From Pseudomonadota bacterium (GTDB taxonomy: Bacteria > Tectomicrobia > Entotheonellia > Entotheonellales > Entotheonellaceae): 48,265 nucleotides of DNA. The stretch covers positions 1-48,265 of the forward strand of contig SXND01000105.1 of assembly GCA_005777235.1 (NCBI GenBank), written 5' to 3'. A program made the position numbers and the translations under genes. Position 1 is the stretch's first letter. Each line of letters starts with the position of its first letter. The notes beneath the pieces were generated by a model. The model was not told where the DNA came from. It ran no database searches and saw only the letters and a program-made list of their open reading frames with translations. Shown in pieces: positions 18,577 to 26,127 of the stretch.

Positions 18577-18863
18577 AATGTCTCCCTCATACGCTCCAGT
18601 CTCGGTGCCAGGCGCCACGCCTGTGGGCACCAGGAGGGCTGACAGAGTGTGGCGACGGTGGGGCCAGAGACTGCCCGGCACAAGGGCATCAAGCTGACTG
18701 GGAATAGCGTCCGCTCCTCCGTCGCTCCCGTTTATTCCCAGCAGCGCATGCTTGGCGCTAGGTTTTTGAGCCATGCCAACGTTGTCTGGTTGAAAACAGG
18801 AGCTACTGCGAAGCCGCATAAAGGTCTGTATGGTAGAATCCACACCGATACCACGCATCTACC
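18577..18863. other. Spacer without recognisable gene
   Basis: Open frames here on the minus strand run antisense through the YgiT-like gene and the transposase remnant and match no family I know. I see no RNA gene or terminator. Confidence 0.3.
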
Positions 18864-19109
18864 TTGATGTCTGCTGCTGAGACCGACTGTTTGACGATCA
18901 ACGCCAAGACCGTATCCAAGAAGGTCATGTGGGACATGGACACACTGGCGATGCAGGACGCCGACTATCTGATCCTCCATTGGTATGATATGTATCATAT
19001 GTACTGGAATTTTGTCAAGGGCTGGACCATTACGCCAGATATCCGTAGTATCAACGCCCGGCTGGACAGTGTCTGGCTCGATCTCCCCGAACTGCCGCAT
19101 ACCAGGTGA
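18864..19109 (+). pseudogene. C-terminal stump of a peptide-type ABC solute-binding protein
   Basis: Only about the last 60 residues of a family 5 extracellular binding protein remain: DADYLILHWYDMYHMYWNFVKGW, TITPDIRSINARLDSVWLDLPEL, equivalent to the conserved end (VKGW.I.PSHYLNQDL..VWLD) of DppA/OppA-like proteins. The signal peptide and the ligand-binding lobes are absent. It lies 7 nt before the DppB-like permease gene, the usual gene order, so the binding-protein gene of this importer has been truncated by the rearrangement upstream. Confidence 0.75.
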
Positions 19110-19116
19110 GTGCCCT

Positions 19117-20064
19117 ATGCAACAATACATCGTGCGTCGTTTGCTCCTCGCTGTCGTCACGCTCATCGGCGTCTCCTGGCTGATCTTTGCCATCATGTGG
19201 ATGATCCCTGGGGATGTCGCGGTCTCTATACTCGGCGATGGCGCCAATGCCGAGCGCATTGCGGCACTGCGCGAGCAGATGGGGCTCAACGATCCCTGGT
19301 ATACGCAGTATGGCCGCTGGGCCAGGGACATCGTGCGCGGCGATCTCGGCATGTCGCTGTTTCTCGCCAATAAGCCTGTCAAAACCCTCATCGCTGAGCA
19401 CTTGCCGATTACGGTCAATCTGGCCATCTACACCATGACGGTGGCCGTCGTGCTCGGCGTCACCCTCGGCACGATCAGCGGCATCTGGCACGATACCCTG
19501 CTCGATTACGTCTGCCGGGTGTTTAGCGTCACGGGCTTGTCCATCCCGGTGTTCTGGCTCGGTATCATGATTCTCCTCACCCTGGTGCGCCTGTTTGCCT
19601 GGACCCCGCCCTTGGTGTGGATCAGCCCCTTTGAGGATTTTTGGGGAAATATGGGGCAAATGTTCTGGCCAGCGGCCACGCTGGGGTATTTTCAGGTAGC
19701 GTTTATTGCCCGCATGACGCGCTCCTCCCTGCTCGATGTGCTGGTAGAAGAGTACATCCGCACCGCGCGCGCCAAAGGCTTGCCGGAGCGCCTCGTCGTC
19801 CTCAAGCACGCGCTGCGCAATGTGGTGATCCCCATTGTGACCATTGGCAGTCTCCAATTTGTCGCCTTGCTCGGTGGCGTGGTGGTCACGGAGCGCGTGT
19901 ACAATCTCAAAGGCTGGGGCACGCTGCTGGTCAATGGCGTCATTAACCATGATTATCCGCTCGTCCAGACGATGATTTTTATGTTTGCAGGCCTTGTTGT
20001 CCTGGCCAACCTGTGTACGGACATTCTCTATGGTTGGCTCGACCCGCGCATTCGCTATACCTGA
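19117..20064 (+). CDS. ABC transporter permease, DppB/OppB type
   Basis: 315 residues, six membrane helices. It starts MQQYIVRRLLLAVVTLIGVSW as is typical of DppB/OppB, and has the EAA-loop region ARMTRSSLLDVLVEEYIRTARAKGLPE (about residues 198-224) that contacts the ATPase. ATG 19117 was chosen because the canonical IVRRLL start follows at once; longer in-frame starts lie inside the binding-protein stump. Forms the inner-membrane channel of a peptide/nickel/opine type importer with the next gene. No ATPase gene is in the window. Confidence 0.92.
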   Translation: MQQYIVRRLLLAVVTLIGVSWLIFAIMWMIPGDVAVSILGDGANAERIAALREQMGLNDPWYTQYGRWARDIVRGDLGMSLFLANKPVKTLIAEHLPITVNLAIYTMTVAVVLGVTLGTISGIWHDTLLDYVCRVFSVTGLSIPVFWLGIMILLTLVRLFAWTPPLVWISPFEDFWGNMGQMFWPAATLGYFQVAFIARMTRSSLLDVLVEEYIRTARAKGLPERLVVLKHALRNVVIPIVTIGSLQFVALLGGVVVTERVYNLKGWGTLLVNGVINHDYPLVQTMIFMFAGLVVLANLCTDILYGWLDPRIRYT

Positions 20065-20083
20065 GTCCTGCGAGAGGTACCCT

Positions 20084-20992
20084 GTGCACACAAGTCATGT
20101 CACTGTCGAACCACCGAGACTGCTGCCGTCCGTGCGGACACTCACGTCCCCGCTCACCACCGTCTGGACCTTCTTCAAGCGCAAGCCGCTGGGCGCTATC
20201 GGCTCGGTGCTGATCCTCATTTTGGTGCTCACGGGTGTTTTTGGTCCTCTGCTGGCGCCCTATGAGCCCGATGACATCGGCATCGCCAAAAAATATGCCA
20301 TGCCCTCCTGGTCTGGCACGCTGCTGGGCGCCGATCAGTTTGGGCGCGATGTGTTCAGCCGTATCCTCTACGGGGCGCGGATTTCCCTGATCGTCGGCGT
20401 GGTCGCCTCGACCGTCGGCACCCTGATTGGCGCGCTGTTAGGACTCATCAGCGGCTATTGGGGTGGCCGCACGGATGCGCTGATCCAGCGCGTGATTGAT
20501 ATCCTGATGTCGTTCCCACTGATCATCCTGGCGCTCACCCTGCTCACCGCCTTACACCGCTCCCTGGGCACGGTGATTATCGCCATTGGCGTGCCGTTCA
20601 TCCCCTATGGCGCCCGGGTGATTCGGGCCAGCGCCATGGTCATTAAGGAAATTCAATTTGTCGAAGCTGCCCGGGCCATTGGCTGCAGCGATTGGCGGAT
20701 TATCTGGCGGCACATTGCCCCGAGTTGCGTGTCGCTGTATCTGGTCCTGACCACGGGCTTTATTGGGGTGGCCATCATCACCGAGAGTGCGTTAGGCTTC
20801 CTGGGCTTGAGCATCCCACCGCCGACACCGACGCTGGGCGGCATGCTCTCAGAGGCACTGGCGCTGCTGATGTTTGCACCGCATGTGGCGGTGGCACCAG
20901 GGGTGTTCATCACGCTGGCGGTGTTTGCCTTTAATGTGCTTGGTGATGCGCTACGCGACGTGCTGGACCCGCGTCTGCGGGGACGTGGCTAG
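20084..20992 (+). CDS. ABC transporter permease, DppC/OppC type
   Basis: 302 residues from a GTG at 20084 preceded by GAGAGGT. The N-terminal tail and first helix (KRKPLGAIGSVLILILVL) are followed by LLGADQFGRDVFSRILYGARISL, the DppC signature, and the EAA loop IKEIQFVEAARAIGCSDWRIIWRHIAPS. Pairs with the DppB-like gene 19 nt upstream. The transporter lacks its ATPase genes and has only a stump of its binding protein here, so function depends on subunits encoded elsewhere. Confidence 0.92.
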   Translation: MHTSHVTVEPPRLLPSVRTLTSPLTTVWTFFKRKPLGAIGSVLILILVLTGVFGPLLAPYEPDDIGIAKKYAMPSWSGTLLGADQFGRDVFSRILYGARISLIVGVVASTVGTLIGALLGLISGYWGGRTDALIQRVIDILMSFPLIILALTLLTALHRSLGTVIIAIGVPFIPYGARVIRASAMVIKEIQFVEAARAIGCSDWRIIWRHIAPSCVSLYLVLTTGFIGVAIITESALGFLGLSIPPPTPTLGGMLSEALALLMFAPHVAVAPGVFITLAVFAFNVLGDALRDVLDPRLRGRG

Positions 20993-21008
20993 GAAAAGGG
21001 GACGTGAC

Positions 21009-21311
21009 ATGTGTCGTTTCCGGCTGGTGGTTCTTGGGGGGATAGGGTGTCTCATGCTGTTCGGCTGTGTGAGCCCGTCGATGCACAGCGAACGCATTGA
21101 CGTGGTGTACAATCCCGAGTTAGTCAAAAACTGTACGCTGAAGAGTGAGGGCCGCTATACCGCGTTGGGGGAAAAGAACGCGCTGACCATGGCGAAGAAT
21201 GCTACGGCAGAACGTGGGGGCAATGTCCTGCTGGTCGTGGCAATCAATCGCGCCGACCCCGTGACCACGGACGTCCAGGGCAAGATCTATACGTGTGAGG
21301 CTCGACGCTAG
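21009..21311 (+). CDS. Small lipoprotein, DUF4156-like
   Basis: 100 residues. A signal with lipobox LMLFGC ends at Cys21, so it is lipid-anchored, probably to the outer membrane facing the periplasm. The mature part (VVYNPELVKNCTLKSEGRY...AKNATAERGGNVLLVV) resembles DUF4156-type lipoproteins, of unknown function, with conserved cysteines near the middle and the end (YTCEARR). It lies between ABC permease genes on the same strand with 4 nt to livM, but no functional link is evident. Confidence 0.7.
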   Translation: MCRFRLVVLGGIGCLMLFGCVSPSMHSERIDVVYNPELVKNCTLKSEGRYTALGEKNALTMAKNATAERGGNVLLVVAINRADPVTTDVQGKIYTCEARR

Positions 21312-21315
21312 CACC

Positions 21316-22245
21316 ATGGAACTCTCTGGCCTCTTGGCGGTGGTGGTGTTTACCGGCATCTTTGCTGGGATGTATGCACTCCTCAGTCTGGGGTTAAACC
21401 TGCAGTGGGGCTACACCGGGTTGTTCAACGTCGGCGTGGCAGGTTTTTATGCCATGGGGGCCTATACCTCGGCCCTGCTCACGGTGCCGGCGTCCCCACC
21501 GCACTTCGGTGGTCTGGGGCTCCCGATTCCCATGGGGATGCTGGGCGCCATGCTCGCGTCGGGCCTGCTGGCCCTGTTGGTCGGCTGGCCGACCCTGCGC
21601 TTACGCGAGGATTATCTGGCGATTGCGACGATTAGTCTCGCGGAGACCCTGCGTCTGGTCTTGAAGAATGAAACCTGGCTCACCAATGGCGTGCAGGGCA
21701 TCCGTGATATTCCCCGCCCATTGCAACAGGCGCTGGGTGCCTCGTACGACGTGTGGTACCTCGGCCTGCTGTGGGTGCTGGTACTGAGCGCGTACTGGGC
21801 CAGCGAGCGCCTCGTACGGTCGCCGTGGGGACGCGTGCTCAAGGCCATCCGTGAGGATGAGACGGTGGCCGCCAGTGTGGGCAAAACGGTGTTCCGATTT
21901 AAGATGCAAGCCCTCATCCTCGGAGCGATGCTTATGGGGTTGGCCGGGAGTGTCTATGCCCACTATGTGAAATTTATCAGCCCCGACACGTTTCAACCCC
22001 TGATGGGGACGTTTCTCGTCTGGGTCATGCTGATGGCCGGAGGCAGTGGCAATAATCGTGGGGCCATCCTTGGAGCGCTGGTCATCTGGGGTTTGTGGTC
22101 CCTGAGCGATGTGCTGACCAGCTATCTGCCTGCACCCTTCGATACGCGTGCCAGCTATCTGCGGGTGATCCTGGTCGGGTTGGTCTTGCAGGGTATTTTG
22201 CTCAAACGCCCGCAAGGTATGCTGCCGGAGCAGCGCGGGCGTTAG
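21316..22245 (+). CDS. livM: Branched-chain amino acid-type ABC permease LivM
   Basis: 309 residues with about eight to ten helices. LLSLGLNLQWGYTGLFNVGVAGFYAMGAYTSALL and GRVLKAIREDETVAASVGKTVFRFKMQALILGAMLMGLAGSVYAHYVKFISPDTFQP are diagnostic for LivM. It probably carries branched-chain amino acids, amides or urea, together with a LivH partner. Neither livH nor livG/livF is in the window. The gene converges with a Liv-type binding-protein gene, 20 nt apart. Confidence 0.93.
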   Translation: MELSGLLAVVVFTGIFAGMYALLSLGLNLQWGYTGLFNVGVAGFYAMGAYTSALLTVPASPPHFGGLGLPIPMGMLGAMLASGLLALLVGWPTLRLREDYLAIATISLAETLRLVLKNETWLTNGVQGIRDIPRPLQQALGASYDVWYLGLLWVLVLSAYWASERLVRSPWGRVLKAIREDETVAASVGKTVFRFKMQALILGAMLMGLAGSVYAHYVKFISPDTFQPLMGTFLVWVMLMAGGSGNNRGAILGALVIWGLWSLSDVLTSYLPAPFDTRASYLRVILVGLVLQGILLKRPQGMLPEQRGR

Positions 22246-22265
22246 CCTCCTACCGCTGGCGCGTG

Positions 22266-23525
22266 TTACATATCTTCCAGGCGTTCCGTGACCATCGCAC
22301 CACTGGCATCGACTTTCCAAATCTCAATGGGCGTCACGACATCACCATGGTCGTCAAAATCGACCTCGCCAGAGGCGCCACGGTACTGGATTTTGGCGCC
22401 GTTGTTGAGTAGCGCAAACGCCTTCTCAAACTCCCCAGGTTCAATCGCGTCCCCCGGCGGGTTCGCCACCTGCCGGATGGCGGCGCGCATGGCTTTGGGG
22501 TCGCTACTCTTGGCCTGCTGGATGGCCAAGCCAAGTACAGCGATGGCATCGTAACAGGTGTCAATATAGGGCTTCGGTGGCTTAGCGCCAAAACGCTGCG
22601 TGTAGGCCGTGACAAAACGCGTTTTGGCCCCGCTGTCGCGTGATCCTGGCGTTGTGCCATACGTCCCTTGCAGATACTGCACACCGACGTTTTGCACCAC
22701 CTCGGGGGCTTTCATGCCATCGGCCAGGAGCAGCTTGCCGGTGAAACCGAGTTCGAGGGCCTGCCGGATAATCGTCACGCCGTTTTCCGGATAGCTGAAC
22801 AGCGCCAGGGCCTGAGGTTTGTCCTTGAGCGCTTGCTCTAACTCGCCACGGTACGACGGCCGGCCTTCCTCATACGCCACCGTGGCCACGACGCGACCAC
22901 CCTGAGCACTGAAGGACTGCTGAAAGGTTTTGGCGAGACCGCTGCCGTACGGGTTGTTGACATAGATGACGGCCATGGCCTGGAAGCCCAAGGTTTTGGC
23001 CAGGCGCCCGCTCACTTTGCCCTGCAAGGCATCGGAGGGACAGGTGCGAAACAGGGTATCATCGTCGTGCAGGTCGGTGAGCTGGGGCGAGGTAGAGGCG
23101 GGCGAGATCAGCACAATGCCACTGGGGATGGTGACGCTGGTGGCCACGGGAATGGTGACGCCACTGGAGAGCGCCCCGACCATGGCCACGACCTTATCGA
23201 GTTCTACCAGCTTCTTGGCCGCGTCGATCCCCGCCGTGGGTTCGGTCTGCGAATCCCGGTGCACCAGGGTCAGCGGACGGCCCAACAGTCCTCCAGCCGC
23301 ATTGAGCTGTTCGGCGGCGAGGATGGCGCCACTTTGGACGGGCTTGCCATACGCTTCCAGGGCGCCGGTGAGGTCAAGGAGCGTACCAATTTTGATGGGC
23401 TCGGCCGCATGGGTCAGGCGTGGCACACCGCACGCAGCGGTGGTCGTCGCCAGGCCCAGCACCCGGAGGAAGTGCCGTCGTGTGAGCCCAGCACGAGCAG
23501 ATGGGGTATAGAACAAGCGGTGCAT
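22266..23525 (-). CDS. Liv-type ABC solute-binding protein with Tat-like signal
   Basis: 419 residues from the ATG at 23525, preceded by GAGAGAG; an ATG six codons upstream has no ribosome site. The N-terminus has TRRHFLRVLGLA, a twin-arginine type signal, and a cysteine at AACG that could be a lipobox. The mature part is a type I periplasmic binding protein (IKIGTLLDLTGALEAYGKPVQSGAILAAEQLNAAGGLLGRPL, PASTSPQLTDL, YVNNPYGSGLAKTF). It probably feeds LivM-type permeases. It is unusual that it sits on the strand opposite to livM. Confidence 0.9.
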   Translation of the reverse strand: MHRLFYTPSARAGLTRRHFLRVLGLATTTAACGVPRLTHAAEPIKIGTLLDLTGALEAYGKPVQSGAILAAEQLNAAGGLLGRPLTLVHRDSQTEPTAGIDAAKKLVELDKVVAMVGALSSGVTIPVATSVTIPSGIVLISPASTSPQLTDLHDDDTLFRTCPSDALQGKVSGRLAKTLGFQAMAVIYVNNPYGSGLAKTFQQSFSAQGGRVVATVAYEEGRPSYRGELEQALKDKPQALALFSYPENGVTIIRQALELGFTGKLLLADGMKAPEVVQNVGVQYLQGTYGTTPGSRDSGAKTRFVTAYTQRFGAKPPKPYIDTCYDAIAVLGLAIQQAKSSDPKAMRAAIRQVANPPGDAIEPGEFEKAFALLNNGAKIQYRGASGEVDFDDHGDVVTPIEIWKVDASGAMVTERLEDM

Positions 23526-23547
23526 CACTCTCTCTTTCTCCATGATA

Positions 23548-24297
23548 TTACGAGGGTATTATGGTCTCAACAACCGGGGCCTGTCCCGGAGCATCTGCTG
23601 GCACCGTGACCTGGAGCAGGATCTGGAGCGTGGCGGCCGTAAAGCACATCAAGGCGCCCGACCACAAGACATCGGAGACAAAATGTCCCCCCTGGACAAT
23701 CCGTGTGACACCCAAGAGACTGCCGTAGGCCAATGCCCCACCCAGCGGTAGCCAGCGCTGCCAGGTGGGACGCGACCGGGGGACAAGATAGACACCCACC
23801 ACCAGGATATACCCCATAGCGGCATGCCCAGACGGTAAACTTCTGCCACCGCCCATGGCCCCAGGCTGCCACCACTGCCGGTACGGGCGCGGCCCACCAA
23901 ACACATCGGACTGAGCCGGCCGCGGTCGGCCCCAGAGCGATTTCACCACCCCGTTGACCACCAGTCCAGGACCAAACGCCACGGCGAGGACAAGCAAGGC
24001 ACAGGCGCGTCGATGGCCTATCCAGGGCCGCCGCCAGCGGCTGCCCAGCCAGACCGTGACTGCCGCCAGGGCGAGTAGCCAGCCCGGCCATTCGCCATAC
24101 GTGTAGAGCCAGCGCCATGGGATGGCGTGCTTGAACACCCACGGCGCTGCCGCCGTGGGATCATAGAAATGGCTGGAAAAGCGTAGGTCAGCCTCCAGCA
24201 GCGTGCTCAGGCAGAGCAGGCCCAGGAAAGCGCCGCCGACAATCCAGAGGGGATCGCGCGTACGCACGCCGTGCGGTGCTAGTGCTTGCCCTCTCAT
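23548..24297 (-). CDS. PAP2-family membrane phosphatase
   Basis: 249 residues from the ATG at 24297 with GAGGTG five nt upstream; a longer frame would start inside the TnpB element end. All three PAP2 motifs are present: KSLWGRPRP, RSLPSGHAA and TRIVQGGHFVSDVLWSG, with the catalytic histidines. About six helices. Dephosphorylates lipid phosphates such as undecaprenyl diphosphate, phosphatidate or lipid A. The end of a TnpB element lies directly upstream, so its original promoter or operon link to the redox genes at 25.6-26.9 kb may have been cut. Confidence 0.9.
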   Translation of the reverse strand: MRGQALAPHGVRTRDPLWIVGGAFLGLLCLSTLLEADLRFSSHFYDPTAAAPWVFKHAIPWRWLYTYGEWPGWLLALAAVTVWLGSRWRRPWIGHRRACALLVLAVAFGPGLVVNGVVKSLWGRPRPAQSDVFGGPRPYRQWWQPGAMGGGRSLPSGHAAMGYILVVGVYLVPRSRPTWQRWLPLGGALAYGSLLGVTRIVQGGHFVSDVLWSGALMCFTAATLQILLQVTVPADAPGQAPVVETIIPS

Positions 24298-24375
24298 CGC
24301 ACACCTCGTGAAACCCCTGGCTTCAGCCATGGGGAGGAAAGAGGTTCGGCCTTTCTCAAGACCGACAAGTTCCGC

Positions 24376-24404
24376 CTGACAATGAGATAAAAGTATGCTA
24401 TGCC
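24376..24404 (+). promoter_or_regulatory. Candidate tnpB promoter
   Basis: CTGACA, 17-nt spacer ending TATGC, then TATGCC. A moderate -35 with a weak but extended -10, ending 6 nt before the tnpB ATG, so the transcript would be nearly leaderless. Confidence 0.3.
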
Positions 24405-24410
24405 TTAACG

Positions 24411-25562
24411 ATGAAACTGCCCTTACAACTCAAACTCCTCCCGACTGTCGAACAGCACGCGGTCTTGCGTGAGACCATGCGGTTGTGCAATGCGGCGGCT
24501 ACCTATTCAGCGGCCACGGGGTATGCGGCTGGCGTCTTTGGCCAAGTCTCGATTCACCATTTGACCTACTACGCTATCCGTGAGCGCTTTGGGTTATCTT
24601 CTCAGCTTGCCGTCCGGGCGATTGCCAAGACCGTCGAGTGCTTTCGGCGCGACAAGACGGTATGCCCCACGTTCAAAGCCGAGGGGGCCATCTGTTACGA
24701 TCAACGGGTCTTGAGCTTCCACGGACTGCACAGTGCGAGTCTGTGGGCCATAGGGGGACGGGTCGAAGTGCCCTTTGCCTGTGGCCCATACCAGCAAGCG
24801 CGGCAAGGACGTATCCAAGGCCAGGCCGATCTGGTGTTGCGCGGTGGCGTGTTCTATTTGTTGTGCACCATTGCTATGCCCGAAGAGACGTCGCTTGCTC
24901 CGCAAGACGTGCTGGGCGTTGACCTGGGCGTGATCAACTTGGCAACCAGCAGCGATGGCACGATCCATAGTGGAGCAGGAGTCGAAGCCTGTCGTGCACG
25001 TTACACGGCACGCCGGACACGACTGCAGCGTGCGGCCACTGTGGCCCAGATGGACGGGAAACGCCCCAAGAAGATTCGGCAGGCGTTGCAACGGATGGCC
25101 CGCAAAGAAGCGGGCTTCCGTCGTGACGTGAATCACTGTATTAGTAAGACGATTGTGGCGTCTGCCAAAGGCACCCAGCGAGGTATCGCGTTGGAAGAGC
25201 TCACGCATATCCGCTCGCGGTCTCGGTTCAGGCAGTCGCAACGCGCCAGAATGGCCGGCTGGGCGTTTGCCCAACTCCGTGCCTTTGTGGAGTACAAAGC
25301 GTGCCTTGCAGGTGTGCCTGTCGTGCTCGTTGACGCAAAGCACACGAGTCAGGGCTGTAATCGTTGCGGCCATGTCGAGCGCTCCAATCGACAGAGTCAA
25401 GCCCGCTTCTCCTGCCAACAGTGTGGATACACGACCAACGCCGACTTCAACGCGGCGAACAACATCAGAGACCGGGCACGTGTCAAAGTGCCTTTGGTGG
25501 CGGTCCCTCTCCGGCAACTCCGGTTGCCGCTGGCGGAGCCAGCTACAAGCCCTGGGCTTTAG
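24411..25562 (+). CDS. tnpB: RNA-guided endonuclease TnpB
   Basis: 383 residues, full length. The RuvC-like triad is complete: Asp171 (GVDLGVINLAT), Glu262 (ALEEL) and Asp345 (NADFNAANNI). The zinc ribbon between the last two has Cys316, Cys319, Cys335 and Cys338. TnpB proteins cut DNA guided by an omega-RNA made from the element's right end and help keep the element in its site. The intact catalytic residues and hairpins predict an active nuclease. The gene is alone, without TnpA. Confidence 0.95.
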   Translation: MKLPLQLKLLPTVEQHAVLRETMRLCNAAATYSAATGYAAGVFGQVSIHHLTYYAIRERFGLSSQLAVRAIAKTVECFRRDKTVCPTFKAEGAICYDQRVLSFHGLHSASLWAIGGRVEVPFACGPYQQARQGRIQGQADLVLRGGVFYLLCTIAMPEETSLAPQDVLGVDLGVINLATSSDGTIHSGAGVEACRARYTARRTRLQRAATVAQMDGKRPKKIRQALQRMARKEAGFRRDVNHCISKTIVASAKGTQRGIALEELTHIRSRSRFRQSQRARMAGWAFAQLRAFVEYKACLAGVPVVLVDAKHTSQGCNRCGHVERSNRQSQARFSCQQCGYTTNADFNAANNIRDRARVKVPLVAVPLRQLRLPLAEPATSPGL

Positions 25563-25570
25563 CCCTGGGG
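25512..25570 (+). ncRNA. Probable omega-RNA scaffold at the TnpB element right end
   Basis: Three consecutive stem-loops overlap the end of tnpB. They are CGGCAAC/GTTGCCG (25512-25518 with 25523-25529), GCTGGC/GCCAGC with a GGA loop (25529-25543), and the right-end hairpin at 25548-25570. Omega-RNAs lie at this position and overlap the tnpB 3' end; the guide would be the sequence directly past the element. The 5' limit of the RNA and the guide start are not visible. Confidence 0.6.
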
Positions 25571-25590
25571 TATTTGACCTCTGCATTCCC

Positions 25591-26127
25591 CTACATGCTG
25601 CGGGTTGGTGGTGCCGACGAGGTAGAGACCTCACTGAGCGTATCGAGCCCGAACACATCACGCTGACGGTAGACAATGGGCCCCAGCAAGGCCAGCATAA
25701 TCAGGTCACGGATGAGCACCTGCAGTGGCGTTTCCGGCAGGCCGAGATTGCCAAAACAGCCACAGTCTTCAATAGGAATGCCGGCGGCGAGGACGACCAC
25801 CATCAGTCCGATAAAGCTGACGAGTTGCGCCGCAATCACCCCAGCGGCCCACGTCGTATACCATCCAACCAACAGGGCGGTGCCACTGGCGACTTCCACC
25901 CAGGGCAGCATGGTGGCGGCGAGCGGCATCAGCCAGGTGGGCACCACCTGGTACTGCTGGATGTGGGCCACGACTTCCGCATGGGGAAGAATCACTTTGC
26001 TAAATCCGGCGAAGAGAAACACCCCCCCGATGAGCACCCGCCACAGCACCACCAGCCATGGCAGGGTCGCATAGGTGCCCCAGCGTCGTAACCATGACAG
26101 GCGCTTATGGGGTTGGGCGTCGGACAC
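25591..26127 (-). CDS. MauE/DoxX-like membrane redox protein
   Basis: 178 residues from a GTG at 26127 (GGAG 7 nt upstream) that overlaps the selenoprotein gene by 23 nt. About four helices; LWRVLIGGVFLFAGFSKV is the typical first helix, and EDCGCFGNLGLPETPL carries the CGC motif of MauE-type proteins, which help form disulfides in periplasmic partners or pass electrons to them. The overlap with a DsbA-like gene suggests that this protein recycles the redox state of that partner. The TnpB element begins 21 nt beyond its stop. Confidence 0.85.
   Translation of the reverse strand: MSDAQPHKRLSWLRRWGTYATLPWLVVLWRVLIGGVFLFAGFSKVILPHAEVVAHIQQYQVVPTWLMPLAATMLPWVEVASGTALLVGWYTTWAAGVIAAQLVSFIGLMVVVLAAGIPIEDCGCFGNLGLPETPLQVLIRDLIMLALLGPIVYRQRDVFGLDTLSEVSTSSAPPTRSM

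Larger units (their letters stand above)
24314..25570 (+). mobile_element. Solitary IS200/IS605-type TnpB element (no TnpA)
   Basis: The visible hairpins mark the ends. The left end CCCCTGGC-TTCA-GCCATGGGG lies at 24314-24334. The right end AGCCCTGGGCTTTAGCCCTGGGG (25548-25570) overlaps the tnpB stop codon. The two ends share the CCCTGG...GGGG pattern, as expected for subterminal hairpins recognised by a TnpA. No tnpA is present, so transposition would need one in trans. The exact cleavage points and the target motif cannot be fixed from one copy. The element lies between the PAP2 gene and the MauE-like gene. Confidence 0.8.

Noticed and set aside
18037..18858. 273-codon minus-strand open frame across the scar zone
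   Set aside because: Runs antisense through the YgiT-like gene and out of frame with the transposase remnant; no family resemblance.
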